A program made the translations under genes and the position numbers. From positions 30,176 to 53,369 of the forward strand of contig CAYUVA010000033.1 of NCBI GenBank assembly GCA_964448115.1: 23,194 nucleotides of DNA. The letters are read 5' to 3'. The notes under the pieces were generated by a model. It was given only the letters and a program-made list of their open reading frames with translations, did no database searches and was not told where the DNA came from. Of the stretch, positions 17,901-23,194 are shown piece after piece. The DNA comes from CAYUVA01 sp964448115 [NCBI: uncultured bacterium]. Its GTDB lineage: Bacteria; CAYUVA01. The stretch's first letter is position 1. Every line of letters starts with the position of its first letter.

Positions 17901-18354
17901 AGTAACGCCTACAATAGAAGGTACTTTTACAGCCACAGCCACGGCAACCCCCGGCTCGCGGACATCAACTCCAACCCAAACAGCCACGCCATCTCGCACC
18001 CCAACAAGAACTCCACCCCCTGGCTATGCGCCTGAAATAATGATCATGGGCTATATGAGCAGTCGCCTAGGCACAGCCGGTGGCGGCGATCTCACCATCA
18101 TAGCCCTGGTTGCCGACCTGGATGGCTTGGAAGATATCCAGTGGGTACAGCTTTACTACCAGGGCGTTGAGACCGGGATCACGCTTTGGGATGATGGTCG
18201 TCATGCTGACTTTGACCCCAATGACGGCGTCTATGGCTTTTATATAAGGATCGGCGCAGGTGCACCTTCAGGACTCTACTTGATCGAGATCCGCGCTTCA
18301 GACACCATTGGGTTGATCAGTCCCCTGGCACCATATCTCAATGTGAAGGAATGA
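11959..18354 (+). CDS. Giant secreted M6-type metalloprotease / GH17-like multidomain protein with Thr-Pro linkers
   Basis: I prefer the ATG at 11959 (GGAG at 11945-11948), giving about 2,131 residues. A TTG at 11923 would add 12 residues ahead of an already adequate signal peptide (IIAQLFLAAILVTLVSSNSLA). Domain 1 (to about 13500) is an M6/immune inhibitor A-type zinc protease with HEYGHALGLPDLYD (HExxH at residues 295-299) and NWCLMAGGSWGG as the Met-turn-like element. Domain 2 (about 13951-14727) is GH17-like, with YCIGNE (E762) and FHKETGLP (E851) resembling the catalytic Glu motifs. Domain 3 (about 15184-15567) resembles a PPC beta-sandwich. Domains 4 and 5 (15880-16419 and 17332-17880) are duplicated MAM/InhA-like sandwiches, each starting LPY-x-EDFE and containing PGWYID-x-V. 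A C-terminal Ig-like domain ends the protein. Five TP-rich linkers separate them. I see no sortase, PEP-CTERM or T9SS signal. The many cysteines suggest an extracellular, disulfide-bonded product. Confidence 0.9.
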   Translation: MYVDEGRCRNKFILSPGIKVKIIAQLFLAAILVTLVSSNSLAIVPPKEGAVLPPKLKEMMEVGLGRVESPEKPRLTTTTDGKSRLAVTGTRYLPVLCGEFSNTGSHDWPISNLQTELFDGPWPTGTMKQYYQEISYNNFQVDGTVYGWYKVSNTNTYYQGPNGCNGLCSEGASTSNAGRFVYEVIQLADPSINFAQYDNDGPDGIPNSGDDDGYVDTLVIVHAGIGGECGAGNQIWSHSWTLSGWYPYTQPPRVNTYTTNDARNGGGYIRINDYVIQPGLACNGSTMIQIGVFCHEYGHALGLPDLYDTDGSSEGVGNWCLMAGGSWGGDGSHPEYPVHMSAWCKTKLGWLNPIVVTYDRINEAIPQVANTPVAYKMWTNGSPANEYFLLENRTSQSSGFDRYLYNSGLCIWHIDDDTTTNQKENCGGCVESASLHYLVALEQADGACHLECNSNRGDAGDVFPGSSGKTNFNNTTNPSSKRYSGTSTNVQVNNISYSGGIVYASLYTGLGSGATPTYTPTRTPSRTPTRTPTYTRTNTPSDTPTRTPTFTRTNTPTYTPTRTPTFTITNTPSNTPTRTPTWTPTSTSIPTATPSITPTFTMTNTPSNTPTRTPTNTPTRTSTAIPSGTPTMTATLTPTTTPSNTPTMTATAVPTSTPTITPTAVSFDPDLCWVSYSPTGMDVQWNPDLNTITADLATLYNVGVRGVITYSARDNLRFIPQIARDLDYQGVIMGIWDPTNASELNDAKSQSSYVDAYCIGNEGLYADYNLQQLVQAMEDVRTSTGRSVSTSEPAYEYIYDDNLVYLGDFLMPNSHPYWDPAVSSVSDAIAWMQNMDSLIKSRTDRMVFHKETGLPTDGDVNCSFCNQAGQRDFYIDLQDTSLLFSYFEAYDQAWKTSHPVEPYWGIFDKDRFPKLVVPYICGNTPTPTPSDTPTAIPSATPTLTLTNTPTGAPSATPTNTPTVTETMTPTLTPSNSPSITPTRTPSNTPSLTPTGTPSATPTATATPSATASSTPTTTVTDTATVTPSRTPTNTPSVTPTRTPSNTPTSTQTTLPSTTPTMTPSLTPSATPTYTPCYNDDPYEYGAGNDTYENAVFMDTNGAPIQELFCHDADPDWHTFIASTGREYTIWTSQLGTDVLTSIYLYGNPPQPTPLAFCESSPPYGECSIQYSFNSSGQYYFLVYPSDGSAYGFGADYNVQLLANTFTPTGAPTHTPSNTPSGTPTELPSFTPTFTPSVTPSFTPTFTPTDTSTTSPTSTPSRTPTRTPTATYTLSPSITPTSTPSSTPTYTHTQVPTATFTPTATGTARPLPYVEDFEADPDGWGYWGALWERGFPTMVGPSTPYEGSACMGTNIDGYYINSGQYHLISPNLSLADGNLTIPVLTLYHWYLCEQNWDGGNIKISIDGGENWSIITPTPYYDFGTVKGLGYKPGYSSESAVGWSMVMADLSAYIGYDVLIDFHFGTDDAGDPFPGWYIDYVEVFDGIILTPTATPSDTPTATYTPTTTATPTATPSGVPTITPSATPTNTFTSAPTALPTLTPTNTPTVTDIPTSTNTPTLTPSITSTRTPTLTPSTTPTGTATKTPTQAPTHTITQTPTLTASSTPTILPSSTPTATPSPTDTPTRTPSRTPSNTPSRTPTLTPSSTATNTPSRTPTYTQTTSPTGTASMTPSATPTTTSTGSPTATPSETATKTPTTTHTPTITDTPSTTPTHTPTGTSTISPTTTCTETSTPTVTSTPTITLTSTPSTTPTQTASATPSATVTMTPTQTFTRTPTLTPSGTPTSTPSPTPILLPYFEDFEDAAIFEVRGTSTVWEWGQPMWVGPDSAYSGVNCWGTNIDGNYEDVSSYSDLVSPVIDLGSVSGTPMLSFWHWYQIDGFSEHAYDGGNIRVSVDGGTSWQVVFPEGGYPFDEVDGLGGEPGYSYNPNPAWEKVQVDLSDYAGSMVLIGWRLGMDWSRDPLPGWYIDDVRIYEYSAATATPTVTPTIEGTFTATATATPGSRTSTPTQTATPSRTPTRTPPPGYAPEIMIMGYMSSRLGTAGGGDLTIIALVADLDGLEDIQWVQLYYQGVETGITLWDDGRHADFDPNDGVYGFYIRIGAGAPSGLYLIEIRASDTIGLISPLAPYLNVKE
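13501..13950 (+). repeat. Thr-Pro linker 1 (about 150 residues)
   Basis: This region is built from tetrapeptides of the form T-P-[TS]-x, such as TPTRTPSRTPTRTPTYT. It joins the protease to the GH17-like domain. Codons for Thr and Pro vary along the array, so the periodicity (12 bp) is strong in protein and loose in DNA. Such linkers are usually extended and often O-glycosylated. Confidence 0.9.
13951..14727 (+). other. GH17-like domain of the giant exoprotein
   Basis: The segment runs from FDPDLCWVSYSPTGMDVQWN through a set of alternating beta/alpha elements. YCIGNEGLYADYN and MVFHKETGLPTDGDVN match the acid/base and nucleophile loops of GH17 beta-1,3-glucanases (compare SETGWPS in plant enzymes). 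The domain is shorter than a plant GH17 barrel. The assignment rests on these two motifs and the general fold order. Confidence 0.6.
14728..15183 (+). repeat. Thr-Pro linker 2 (about 150 residues)
   Basis: This array of TPS-x/TPT-x tetrapeptides runs from NTPTPTPSDTPTAIPS to ATPTYTPC. It connects the GH17-like domain to the PPC-like domain. Ser and Ala substitutions are more common than in linker 1. Confidence 0.9.
15184..15567 (+). other. PPC-like beta-sandwich domain of the giant exoprotein
   Basis: The segment NDDPYEYGAGNDTYENAV, then DADPDWHTFIASTGREYTIWT and YYFLVYPSDGSAYGFGADYNVQL, follows the pattern of bacterial pre-peptidase C-terminal domains. That pattern is an E-x-N/D-D-T opening, D-x-D-W/Y-F core and Y-x-L-x-V end. 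Such domains occur in secreted proteases and glycosidases and probably aid secretion or substrate binding. Confidence 0.65.
15568..15879 (+). repeat. Thr-Pro linker 3 (about 104 residues)
   Basis: The T-P-[TS]-x array here is enriched in Phe at the variable position (SFTPTFTPSVTPSFTPTFTP). It links the PPC-like domain to the first MAM/InhA-like domain. Confidence 0.9.
15880..16419 (+). other. First MAM/InhA-like beta-sandwich of the giant exoprotein
   Basis: It starts LPYVEDFEADPDGW and contains MGTNIDGYY, LISPNLSL, LYHWYLC, DGGNIKISIDGGENW, GLGYKPGYS and PGWYIDYVEVFDG. The same order of motifs recurs in 17332-17880, so the two are an internal duplication. Similar sandwiches follow the catalytic domain in M6 proteases and probably bind substrate or calcium. 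Confidence 0.75.
16420..17331 (+). repeat. Thr-Pro linker 4 (about 304 residues, the longest)
   Basis: This 912-bp stretch carries T-P-[TS]-x tetrapeptides almost without interruption, with a single Cys near TTTCTETST. It separates the two duplicated beta-sandwich domains by what would be a very long extended spacer. Codon choice is mixed throughout, with no long exact DNA repeat that I could find. Confidence 0.9.
17332..17880 (+). other. Second MAM/InhA-like beta-sandwich of the giant exoprotein
   Basis: It starts LPYFEDFEDAAIFEV and repeats the motif order of the first copy: WGTNIDGNY, LVSPVIDL, FWHWYQI, DGGNIRVSVDGGTSW, GLGGEPGYS and PGWYIDDVRIYEY. The two copies are clearly diverged at DNA level, so the duplication is not recent. 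Confidence 0.75.
17881..18021 (+). repeat. Thr-Pro linker 5 (about 47 residues)
   Basis: This short Thr/Pro/Ala-rich array (ATATPTVTPT to RTPTRTPPP) sits before the C-terminal domain. It is less regular than the other linkers. Confidence 0.85.
18022..18351 (+). other. C-terminal Ig-like domain of the giant exoprotein
   Basis: About 110 residues (GYAPEIMIMGYMSSRLGTAG through SPLAPYLNVKE) carry LTIIALVADLDGLEDIQWVQLYY, LWDDGRHADFDPNDGVYGF and GLYLIEIRASDTIG. This matches the pattern of Ig-like or choice-of-anchor domains that end bacterial exoproteins. It may act as a cell-surface or secretion module. No transmembrane helix follows. Confidence 0.55.
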
Positions 18355-18460
18355 TAAGAATACCTTTTTATGCCTGGCAATACGAGTATCCAACCCTTGC
18401 CCCGAAGGGACGAAAGACAGCCCTCATCGTGAAACGCAACCGTATAGCAAAAACAGGTAA

Positions 18461-19981
18461 ATGGAACAGATAATCATAAATAAAGGTCCCTACGACACCC
18501 GAATCGCCATCAAAGAAAATGACCAGCTAGTTGAGCTTATCATCGAGGGTCGCAAGCATAAACGGCTGGTTGGCTCGGTCATTAAAGGACGAGTAACCAA
18601 GGTACTCCCTGGCATGCAGGCTGCCTTTATCGATATCGGCTTGAGCAAGGATGCCTTCCTTTATGTGGAAGACTTCATTGAACCACTTGATGACCTAAGC
18701 GAGATGATAATCGATGGAGAAGAGGATGAATTGGAGCGGGGAAACGAGCACCGGGAACGCATCTACGCCAAGCCGGATGATCTGCACATAGAGGATCTCC
18801 TCCAACGGGGGCAGCAGGTGCTCGTGCAGATCTCCAAGGAGCCGCTGGGCAGCAAGGGGGCAAGGGTTACCTCTTATATTAACCTGCCGGGTCGTTTTTT
18901 GGTTTACATGCCGACGGTTAAGCATGTCGGTGTCTCGCGACGCATTATCGATGAAGGCGAAAGAGCAAGGCTAAAGTCTATCATAGAGGAACTCAGCAAT
19001 GAATCGGAAGGCTTCATTGTAAGAACCGTCGGGGAAGGGAAGGGGAAAGAGGATTTCGAGGCGGATATGAGAATGCTCAAGAAGGTCTGGGCGAAGATCC
19101 AACAAAAGGCTGAGAATATAGAAGCACCTGCGTTTATCCATACTGACCTTGATCCTATTTATCGTGCGATCAGGGACTTTCTTACCTCGGAGACCGAGGC
19201 TATCCTGCTCGATTCCGAAGATGACTACGAGAAATGCCTTGAGATGGTGAACGAGTACATGCCGGATAAGACCTCGAAAGTGAAGCTATTTACAAAAAAT
19301 ATACCGATCTTCGAGGAGTATGGCATCGAGCAGCAGATCGAAAAGGCTTTGGGGAAGAAGGTTTGGCTCAAGTCCGGCGGTTACCTGGTCATCGAGCAGA
19401 CGGAGGCGTTGACCTCGATCGATGTAAATACCGGTAAGTTTGTGGGCAAGGATGACCTGGAGGATACCATCACTAAGACCAACATGGACGCAGCCAGGGA
19501 GATAGCCAGGCAGATAAGGCTGCGAAACCTGGGCGGTATCATCGTAATCGATTTTATCGATATGCTTCTCAAGGAGAATCGTCAAAAGGTACTGGAGGTG
19601 CTCGAAGAAGAGATGTCCAAGGATCACGCAAGAAGTTATATCTACAACTTCACGGCGCTTGGTCTGGTTGAAATAACTCGAAAAAGGGTGCGAAAGAGCC
19701 TTGATAAGCTTCTTTGCACCCCTTGTCCCTACTGCGATGGGTGCGGGCAGATCAAGGATGTGAGCACCGTCTGTTACGAAATCTATCGCGAGCTTTACAA
19801 GATGCTCTACCGCAATCCTGTAAAGGAGGTTACCTTGCGAGTTCATCCAAAGGTCGCTTTAGCGCTAAGAAACGAAGAGCAGCGTGTGATTCTTGATATC
19901 CAGGATCTTTTTGCCACTAGGGTCAACATTTATTCTGATGATAACCTGCACCATCATACTTATAATATCTTGATTGGGTAG
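18461..19981 (+). CDS. rng: Ribonuclease E/G family endoribonuclease (RNase G-size)
   Basis: This 5'-end-dependent endoribonuclease acts in mRNA decay and rRNA/tRNA maturation. At 506 residues it matches RNase G and lacks the long C-terminal degradosome scaffold of RNase E. The S1 domain starts at GSVIKGRVTKVLPGMQAAFIDIG (about 38-60) and has an acidic insertion (about 75-112). The 5'-sensor segment has GSKGARVTSYINLPGR. The DNase I-like catalytic site has SIDVNTG (D321) and VIDFIDM (D364), matching E. coli RNase E D303 and D346. The Zn-link CPYC (C422, C425) is present, so the enzyme should dimerise or tetramerise normally. The gene starts 106 bp after the exoprotein with a weak AGG 3 bp from its ATG. 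It may be co-transcribed with the exoprotein or have its own promoter. Confidence 0.95.
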   Translation: MEQIIINKGPYDTRIAIKENDQLVELIIEGRKHKRLVGSVIKGRVTKVLPGMQAAFIDIGLSKDAFLYVEDFIEPLDDLSEMIIDGEEDELERGNEHRERIYAKPDDLHIEDLLQRGQQVLVQISKEPLGSKGARVTSYINLPGRFLVYMPTVKHVGVSRRIIDEGERARLKSIIEELSNESEGFIVRTVGEGKGKEDFEADMRMLKKVWAKIQQKAENIEAPAFIHTDLDPIYRAIRDFLTSETEAILLDSEDDYEKCLEMVNEYMPDKTSKVKLFTKNIPIFEEYGIEQQIEKALGKKVWLKSGGYLVIEQTEALTSIDVNTGKFVGKDDLEDTITKTNMDAAREIARQIRLRNLGGIIVIDFIDMLLKENRQKVLEVLEEEMSKDHARSYIYNFTALGLVEITRKRVRKSLDKLLCTPCPYCDGCGQIKDVSTVCYEIYRELYKMLYRNPVKEVTLRVHPKVALALRNEEQRVILDIQDLFATRVNIYSDDNLHHHTYNILIG

Positions 19982-20229
19982 GATATTTGCAGGTAGGTTG
20001 TTTTACATTTTGATAAATAATTGAAATAAGATTATTGAGATCTGTTCTCAAGGTCGTAGTTGTATCTTGGAATAGGATTTGAAATGTGGTATGGTAATAG
20101 TGAAAAAATTGGTATATATATTCATGTTGGCTCGATTCGAGATCTTGACACAAGATAACGAAACAAAGGAATATAACCCGAAGTAGGTGGCATGAAATTT
20201 GTAGTTACTACCTGTGGTAGGGACACATA
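19982..20229 (+). promoter_or_regulatory. AT-rich spacer before the helical-repeat gene, with two overlapping hairpins at its end
   Basis: This is 248 bp without a gene. Several -10-like AT stretches occur, but no well-spaced -35/-10 pair stands out. The best string is TTGATA, 17 bp, TATTGA on the plus strand near 20011-20040. At the 3' end two short hairpins share bases: GTAGT-T-ACTAC (20201-20211) and CTACC-TGT-GGTAG (20208-20220). The second runs into the AGGGA Shine-Dalgarno (20219-20223). Confidence 0.35.
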
Positions 20230-21066
20230 ATGGAAAACCACAATACCAACAACGAGTATGACAGAAAGGCAGCCAGGATACTGGCTAAGATGAAGGCACT
20301 CGAAGGTCTTAAAAACAAGGTACCTCCCCATCATATCGCTAAATACGAGGAATACAAAACAAAGCTAGAGATTCAACTTATCGACCTAATGTACCAAGAA
20401 ACCGAGGAGATCTGGGGGGCTGTCCAGAGCGATGAAAAAGCTAAGCTCAGAAAAAAGGAAATCGAGCAACAGAACTTCGGTCATATCCTTGATGATCCCA
20501 ATCTTACAATCGATAGGTTAGTGAGTATCATCGGCCGCATCGCTAACAGCGCGCATTTGAATGCTATCGCATACCACGAGAAATGGCGCTTTGTAAAGCA
20601 AGCAAGGATGGAGCTTATTAGAAATCCAGACCTGCCGGTCATCACCGCCAACTCGATTATCAAACTCATGACCATCAAAGAGGTGCGCCATCTGCTCGAT
20701 GATGGTAATGTAAAACCCTCCATGAAGAAACTGTTAAAAATCCAACTAAAGAAGCTTCAACTCAAGGAGCTTACTCCAGAACAGGTTACAGCCAAAACCG
20801 AACCCAACGGCGCTGAGTCGCGCAAGATATCGTTGCTTGCTGACCTGGTAAGGAGAGATGATACAAGTGAAAATATAATCTTGACCCTGGCTGAGAACGC
20901 CAATATTTCATCTAAGATACTTTTAATGATTGCACGAAATGAACGATGGATTAGCAACATAAAGGTCAAAAAAGCTCTGATAAGAAATCCCAACACCCCA
21001 GAAAGGGTCAAGAGCTATCTTTTGACCACGCTCGATCCTGATGAACGGGATATGCTATTTGATTGA
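20230..21066 (+). CDS. Alpha-helical repeat protein of unknown function
   Basis: I do not recognise a named family. The 278-residue product is cytoplasmic by sequence, with no signal or membrane segment. The first 100 residues are a charged, probably coiled helical region (DRKAARILAKMKALEGLKNK...). The rest is short helical repeats with a recurring A-x-x-x-LIRNP-(D/N)-x-P motif: ARMELIRNPDLPVITANSIIKL and VKKALIRNPNTPERVKSYLLTTL. The phrase NERWISNIKVKKALIRNP resembles repeat proteins I recall from deltaproteobacteria-like genomes, where they form solenoids. A good Shine-Dalgarno (AGGGA, 6 bp before ATG) supports the start. It is followed by the BtuF-like gene with a 56-bp gap, so the two may form an operon. 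Confidence 0.75.
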   Translation: MENHNTNNEYDRKAARILAKMKALEGLKNKVPPHHIAKYEEYKTKLEIQLIDLMYQETEEIWGAVQSDEKAKLRKKEIEQQNFGHILDDPNLTIDRLVSIIGRIANSAHLNAIAYHEKWRFVKQARMELIRNPDLPVITANSIIKLMTIKEVRHLLDDGNVKPSMKKLLKIQLKKLQLKELTPEQVTAKTEPNGAESRKISLLADLVRRDDTSENIILTLAENANISSKILLMIARNERWISNIKVKKALIRNPNTPERVKSYLLTTLDPDERDMLFD

Positions 21067-21122
21067 TTAACTCCGCCAGGCGATACTATATAAACAACCC
21101 TTTATATCAGGGAGTCTTGTTG

Positions 21123-22148
21123 ATGAGATTATCCCATCAGTTCACCCTCTTAATTTTGCTCTCCATTGCTTTGGCTTTATGTAGCAACATGCCTAGCATG
21201 GCGCTGGAGCTAACCGATGAGCTGGGAAGGGAGATCGAACTTGAGGGCGTGCCTGAGCGCCTGGTTTCCCTTGCACCCAATATAACCGAGATCATCTTCG
21301 CTCTTGGAGTGGGAGACAGATTAGTAGGCGTTACCGAGTACTGCAATTATCCACCGCAGGCAAAGAAGATAAAAAGCATCGGCGGTTTCATCGATCCTAA
21401 CCTGGAGCTTATCCTTACCCTCAAGCCTGACCTTATCATCGGAACGGCAGATGGAAATTACCGATGGATGATTCAACGCATGGAGAAGGTGGGACTGAAG
21501 GTATATATCATAAATCCATCCAACTTTTCACAGCTTTTTTCTACCATAAGGGACATGGGATCATTGCTTGGAGTAAAGGAGGCTGGTGCCAGGCTTGCTG
21601 ATTCATTAAAAAGGCGGATGGACAGGATCGCTGCCTCGGTCAAGGAGAATATAGGCAGTTCAAAGCCGACCGTATTTCTTCAGATCAGCCATCAGCCACT
21701 CGTAACCGCTAGCGATGGGACAATGGTAAATACGCTTATAGAGAAAGCCGGTGGGATAAATATCGCAAAAGGCTTGGATGTGAGATATCCGCAGTTCTCA
21801 ATTGAGGAGGTGCTAAGGAGAAACCCGGATATCATTCTGGTCATGGGGAATAACAATGAACAACAAAAGAACTTGGCTGTGAAAAAATGGGAAGAATACA
21901 AGGAGATCAATGCTGTAAAAAATGGACAGATTTTTATGATCGACCAAGATATTTATTCACGAACCAGCCCCCGATGCCTAGACGCCTTGCAGGAGCTACA
22001 TTACATATTCTTGGAGTGCAAAAAGACAAATAATGGCACATACATGTTTCTTAATCTGAGTAAGGGCGATATTGCTGCACTTTCCTTGAGTGATAATCGA
22101 ATTATTCGCCGAAGCGGGGATGGTCATCGGATAAAAGCACTTCCTTGA
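21123..22148 (+). CDS. BtuF-like periplasmic substrate-binding protein (cobalamin/iron-chelate type)
   Basis: This protein should capture a corrinoid or metal chelate for an ABC importer. I choose the ATG at 21123 because AGGGAG (21109-21114) lies 8 bp upstream and a clean signal peptide follows (MRLSHQFTLLILLSIALALC...SMA). An in-frame ATG at 21063 overlaps the previous gene and adds a poor leader. The class III binding-protein fold is clear: RLVSLAPNITEIIFALGVGDRLVGVTEYCNYPP, a GGFIDPNLELILTLKPDLIIG loop, and a second lobe with LITEKAGG-like LIEKAGGINIAKG and EEVLRRNPDIILVMG. BtuF is the closest guess. No permease or ATPase gene is next to it in the window. The last roughly 37 residues (after FLECKKTNN) look unrelated to the family, and the final 47 bp overlap the convergent GH1 gene. 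Confidence 0.88.
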   Translation: MRLSHQFTLLILLSIALALCSNMPSMALELTDELGREIELEGVPERLVSLAPNITEIIFALGVGDRLVGVTEYCNYPPQAKKIKSIGGFIDPNLELILTLKPDLIIGTADGNYRWMIQRMEKVGLKVYIINPSNFSQLFSTIRDMGSLLGVKEAGARLADSLKRRMDRIAASVKENIGSSKPTVFLQISHQPLVTASDGTMVNTLIEKAGGINIAKGLDVRYPQFSIEEVLRRNPDIILVMGNNNEQQKNLAVKKWEEYKEINAVKNGQIFMIDQDIYSRTSPRCLDALQELHYIFLECKKTNNGTYMFLNLSKGDIAALSLSDNRIIRRSGDGHRIKALP

Positions 22149-23194
22149 GTAGAGACTTGTCCTTGTCCCTGAAGGCGGCGATGATCTGCTTATACAAGCC
22201 GGCTGCGTTTCTTCCGCAGATATCGGTGCTCAGCCTCTTGGCACCCTCGGAGTACTTTATGCCAAACAGCCCGAAGCGAGGCTCGAAGCTGCCCCACTCG
22301 TAGTTGTCGGTCAGGGACCAGTAGTAATACCCGCCCAGCTTCACGCCCTGGTTCATGGTGCGCAGCAGCTCCAAGATGGTGCTCTTGAGAACCTGGTCCC
22401 GAAAAGCTCCATCATCTCTAGGCACTCCTACATCGTTCACCCCGCGATAGCACATCCCGTTCTCCAGGACATGGATGGGCAAGCCTGCCGTGTTCCTCGC
22501 ATAAGCTACGCTGAAGGTAGTGAAGCCCTCCGGCGCTACTCGCCACTCCCATGGCTTCTCGCGGAAACGGATGATGCGCGGGAAATCAAGCTCCATCAAG
22601 CCACCAACATAGGGATCATAGTAATCGAAGGCGACAGTATCCACCCAGCGCTTGCGCTCGCTGCCATAGATGTGGTCGATACAGCAGGCGAAAGCCTTCT
22701 GCCCATAGCGAACCTTGTGCACCCACTGCAGCATCTTCTCCACCGAGCGCCTGAGCTTGGGGGCGTTGCGATTTAGCCTTGCCGCATCGAGACCTTTGGC
22801 AAAATCATAAGCCTGCCGATGCAAATAGCGATAGATGTCCCTTTTATCTATCCCATTCTCCTTTGCTAAGCAGATATCGAAGAGCATCTTGTCAACATAG
22901 TAGATCGCTGAACCCCAGGTGTTGAAGGTTATCATCGGCTCGTGCCAGTCATGCTGGCGGTAGATGCGCTTGATCTCTTCGTAGGCGAGCAGGTGCGTAT
23001 AGAGCTGATTCTCCAGCGATGCGCGGTACTGCTTCAAGCCCCGCCCCTTCTCGCCGGCTGGGAAGTAGCTGAAAAGGTGCGCAGCCATGCTCAGCGTGAA
23101 CGGCTCATTGAGCGATGTGAAATAAGGGATAGGCGCCACCTTGTGCTCATCGACCAGAAGCTGGTTGATCCTGGTTACAGCGAACCTTATGTAC
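22102..23194 (-). CDS. GH1-family beta-glycosidase, partial (5' end beyond window)
   Basis: This is a retaining beta-glycosidase of glycoside hydrolase family 1 (beta-glucosidase type). The reading frame is open to the right edge (the first visible residues are YIRFAVTRINQLLVDEHKV), so the N-terminus is missing. A GTG near 23139 is an internal codon, not the start. FTSLNEP carries the acid/base Glu (near 23100) and VLENGMC carries the nucleophile Glu (near 22465). The family signature GGYYYWSLTDNYEWGSFEPRFGLFGI follows, and the protein ends EVLLSDDHPRFGE. The middle helical segment (about 22700-22880) is divergent from the enzymes I know. The 3' end overlaps the convergent BtuF-like gene by 47 bp. 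Confidence 0.9.
   Translation of the reverse strand, partial: YIRFAVTRINQLLVDEHKVAPIPYFTSLNEPFTLSMAAHLFSYFPAGEKGRGLKQYRASLENQLYTHLLAYEEIKRIYRQHDWHEPMITFNTWGSAIYYVDKMLFDICLAKENGIDKRDIYRYLHRQAYDFAKGLDAARLNRNAPKLRRSVEKMLQWVHKVRYGQKAFACCIDHIYGSERKRWVDTVAFDYYDPYVGGLMELDFPRIIRFREKPWEWRVAPEGFTTFSVAYARNTAGLPIHVLENGMCYRGVNDVGVPRDDGAFRDQVLKSTILELLRTMNQGVKLGGYYYWSLTDNYEWGSFEPRFGLFGIKYSEGAKRLSTDICGRNAAGLYKQIIAAFRDKDKSLLKEVLLSDDHPRFGE

Noticed and set aside
18370-18440. Possible cyclic-di-GMP (GEMM-type) riboswitch before the RNase gene: GGCAA, AACC, a CCCTT/AAGGG hairpin and GGACGAAAG
   Set aside because: The elements are in roughly the right order, but there are extra bases between GGCAA and AACC. The GACGCAAAGC core reads GGACGAAAGACAGC, and no second receptor stem is evident. 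The resemblance is too loose to call without a covariance search.
23085-23139. GTG at 23139 as the start of the GH1 gene
   Set aside because: The frame is open to the window edge with family-like sequence before it, and the acid/base motif TSLNEP lies only 10 residues after the GTG. A real start there would delete the N-terminal half of the barrel's first strands.

Overview
The window looks like a chromosomal or metagenomic contig from an uncultivated, double-membraned (Gram-negative) bacterium. An RND/adaptor/TolC tripartite efflux set implies an outer membrane. Long Thr-Pro linkers in a giant secreted protein, together with several PilT-type ATPases, are a style I associate with deep-branching environmental lineages. 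I cannot name the phylum from the sequence. No rRNA, tRNA, CRISPR array or transposase gene is visible.

Layout. Positions 1-244 hold no gene, but they contain a 31-bp exact copy of the 3' end of a pilT gene found 6.7 kb away. Positions 245-6554 (minus strand) are a heavy-metal efflux operon, transcribed in the order small Cys-rich secreted protein, TolC-type outer-membrane factor, periplasmic adaptor with a His/Cys-rich N-terminus, and CzcA/CusA-type RND pump. This operon lies exactly between the two 31-bp direct repeats (71-101 and 6768-6798), so it resembles a four-gene cassette inserted at the 3' end of pilT, although no integrase is present. Positions 6764-11692 (minus strand) are three consecutive PilT-family retraction-ATPase genes. 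The first transcribed is a fusion of a long HEAT-repeat region to a full PilT domain (919 aa). It is followed by two ordinary-length paralogs that overlap by 14 bp.

Positions 11959-18354 (plus strand, divergent from the PilT operon) encode a secreted giant protein of about 2,131 residues. Its parts, in order, are an M6-type (immune inhibitor A-like) zinc protease, a GH17-like glucanase domain, a PPC-like beta-sandwich, two copies of a MAM/InhA-like beta-sandwich, and a C-terminal Ig-like domain. All are separated by five Thr-Pro-rich linkers that total about a third of the protein. Positions 18461-19981 encode a ribonuclease E/G of RNase G size. Positions 20230-21066 encode an alpha-helical repeat protein of unknown function. 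Positions 21123-22148 encode a BtuF-like periplasmic binding protein, with no permease or ATPase gene beside it in the window. Its 3' end overlaps the convergent GH1 glycosidase gene (22102 to beyond the right edge).

How it fits together. The efflux cassette should export heavy-metal cations through the whole envelope. The three PilT-like ATPases suggest type IV pilus retraction with specialised or regulated motors. The giant exoprotein and the GH1 enzyme suggest degradation of proteins and beta-glucans. The strongest candidates for something new are the repeat-bounded metal cassette in the pilT 3' end, the HEAT-PilT fusion motor, and the protease/glucanase exoprotein.
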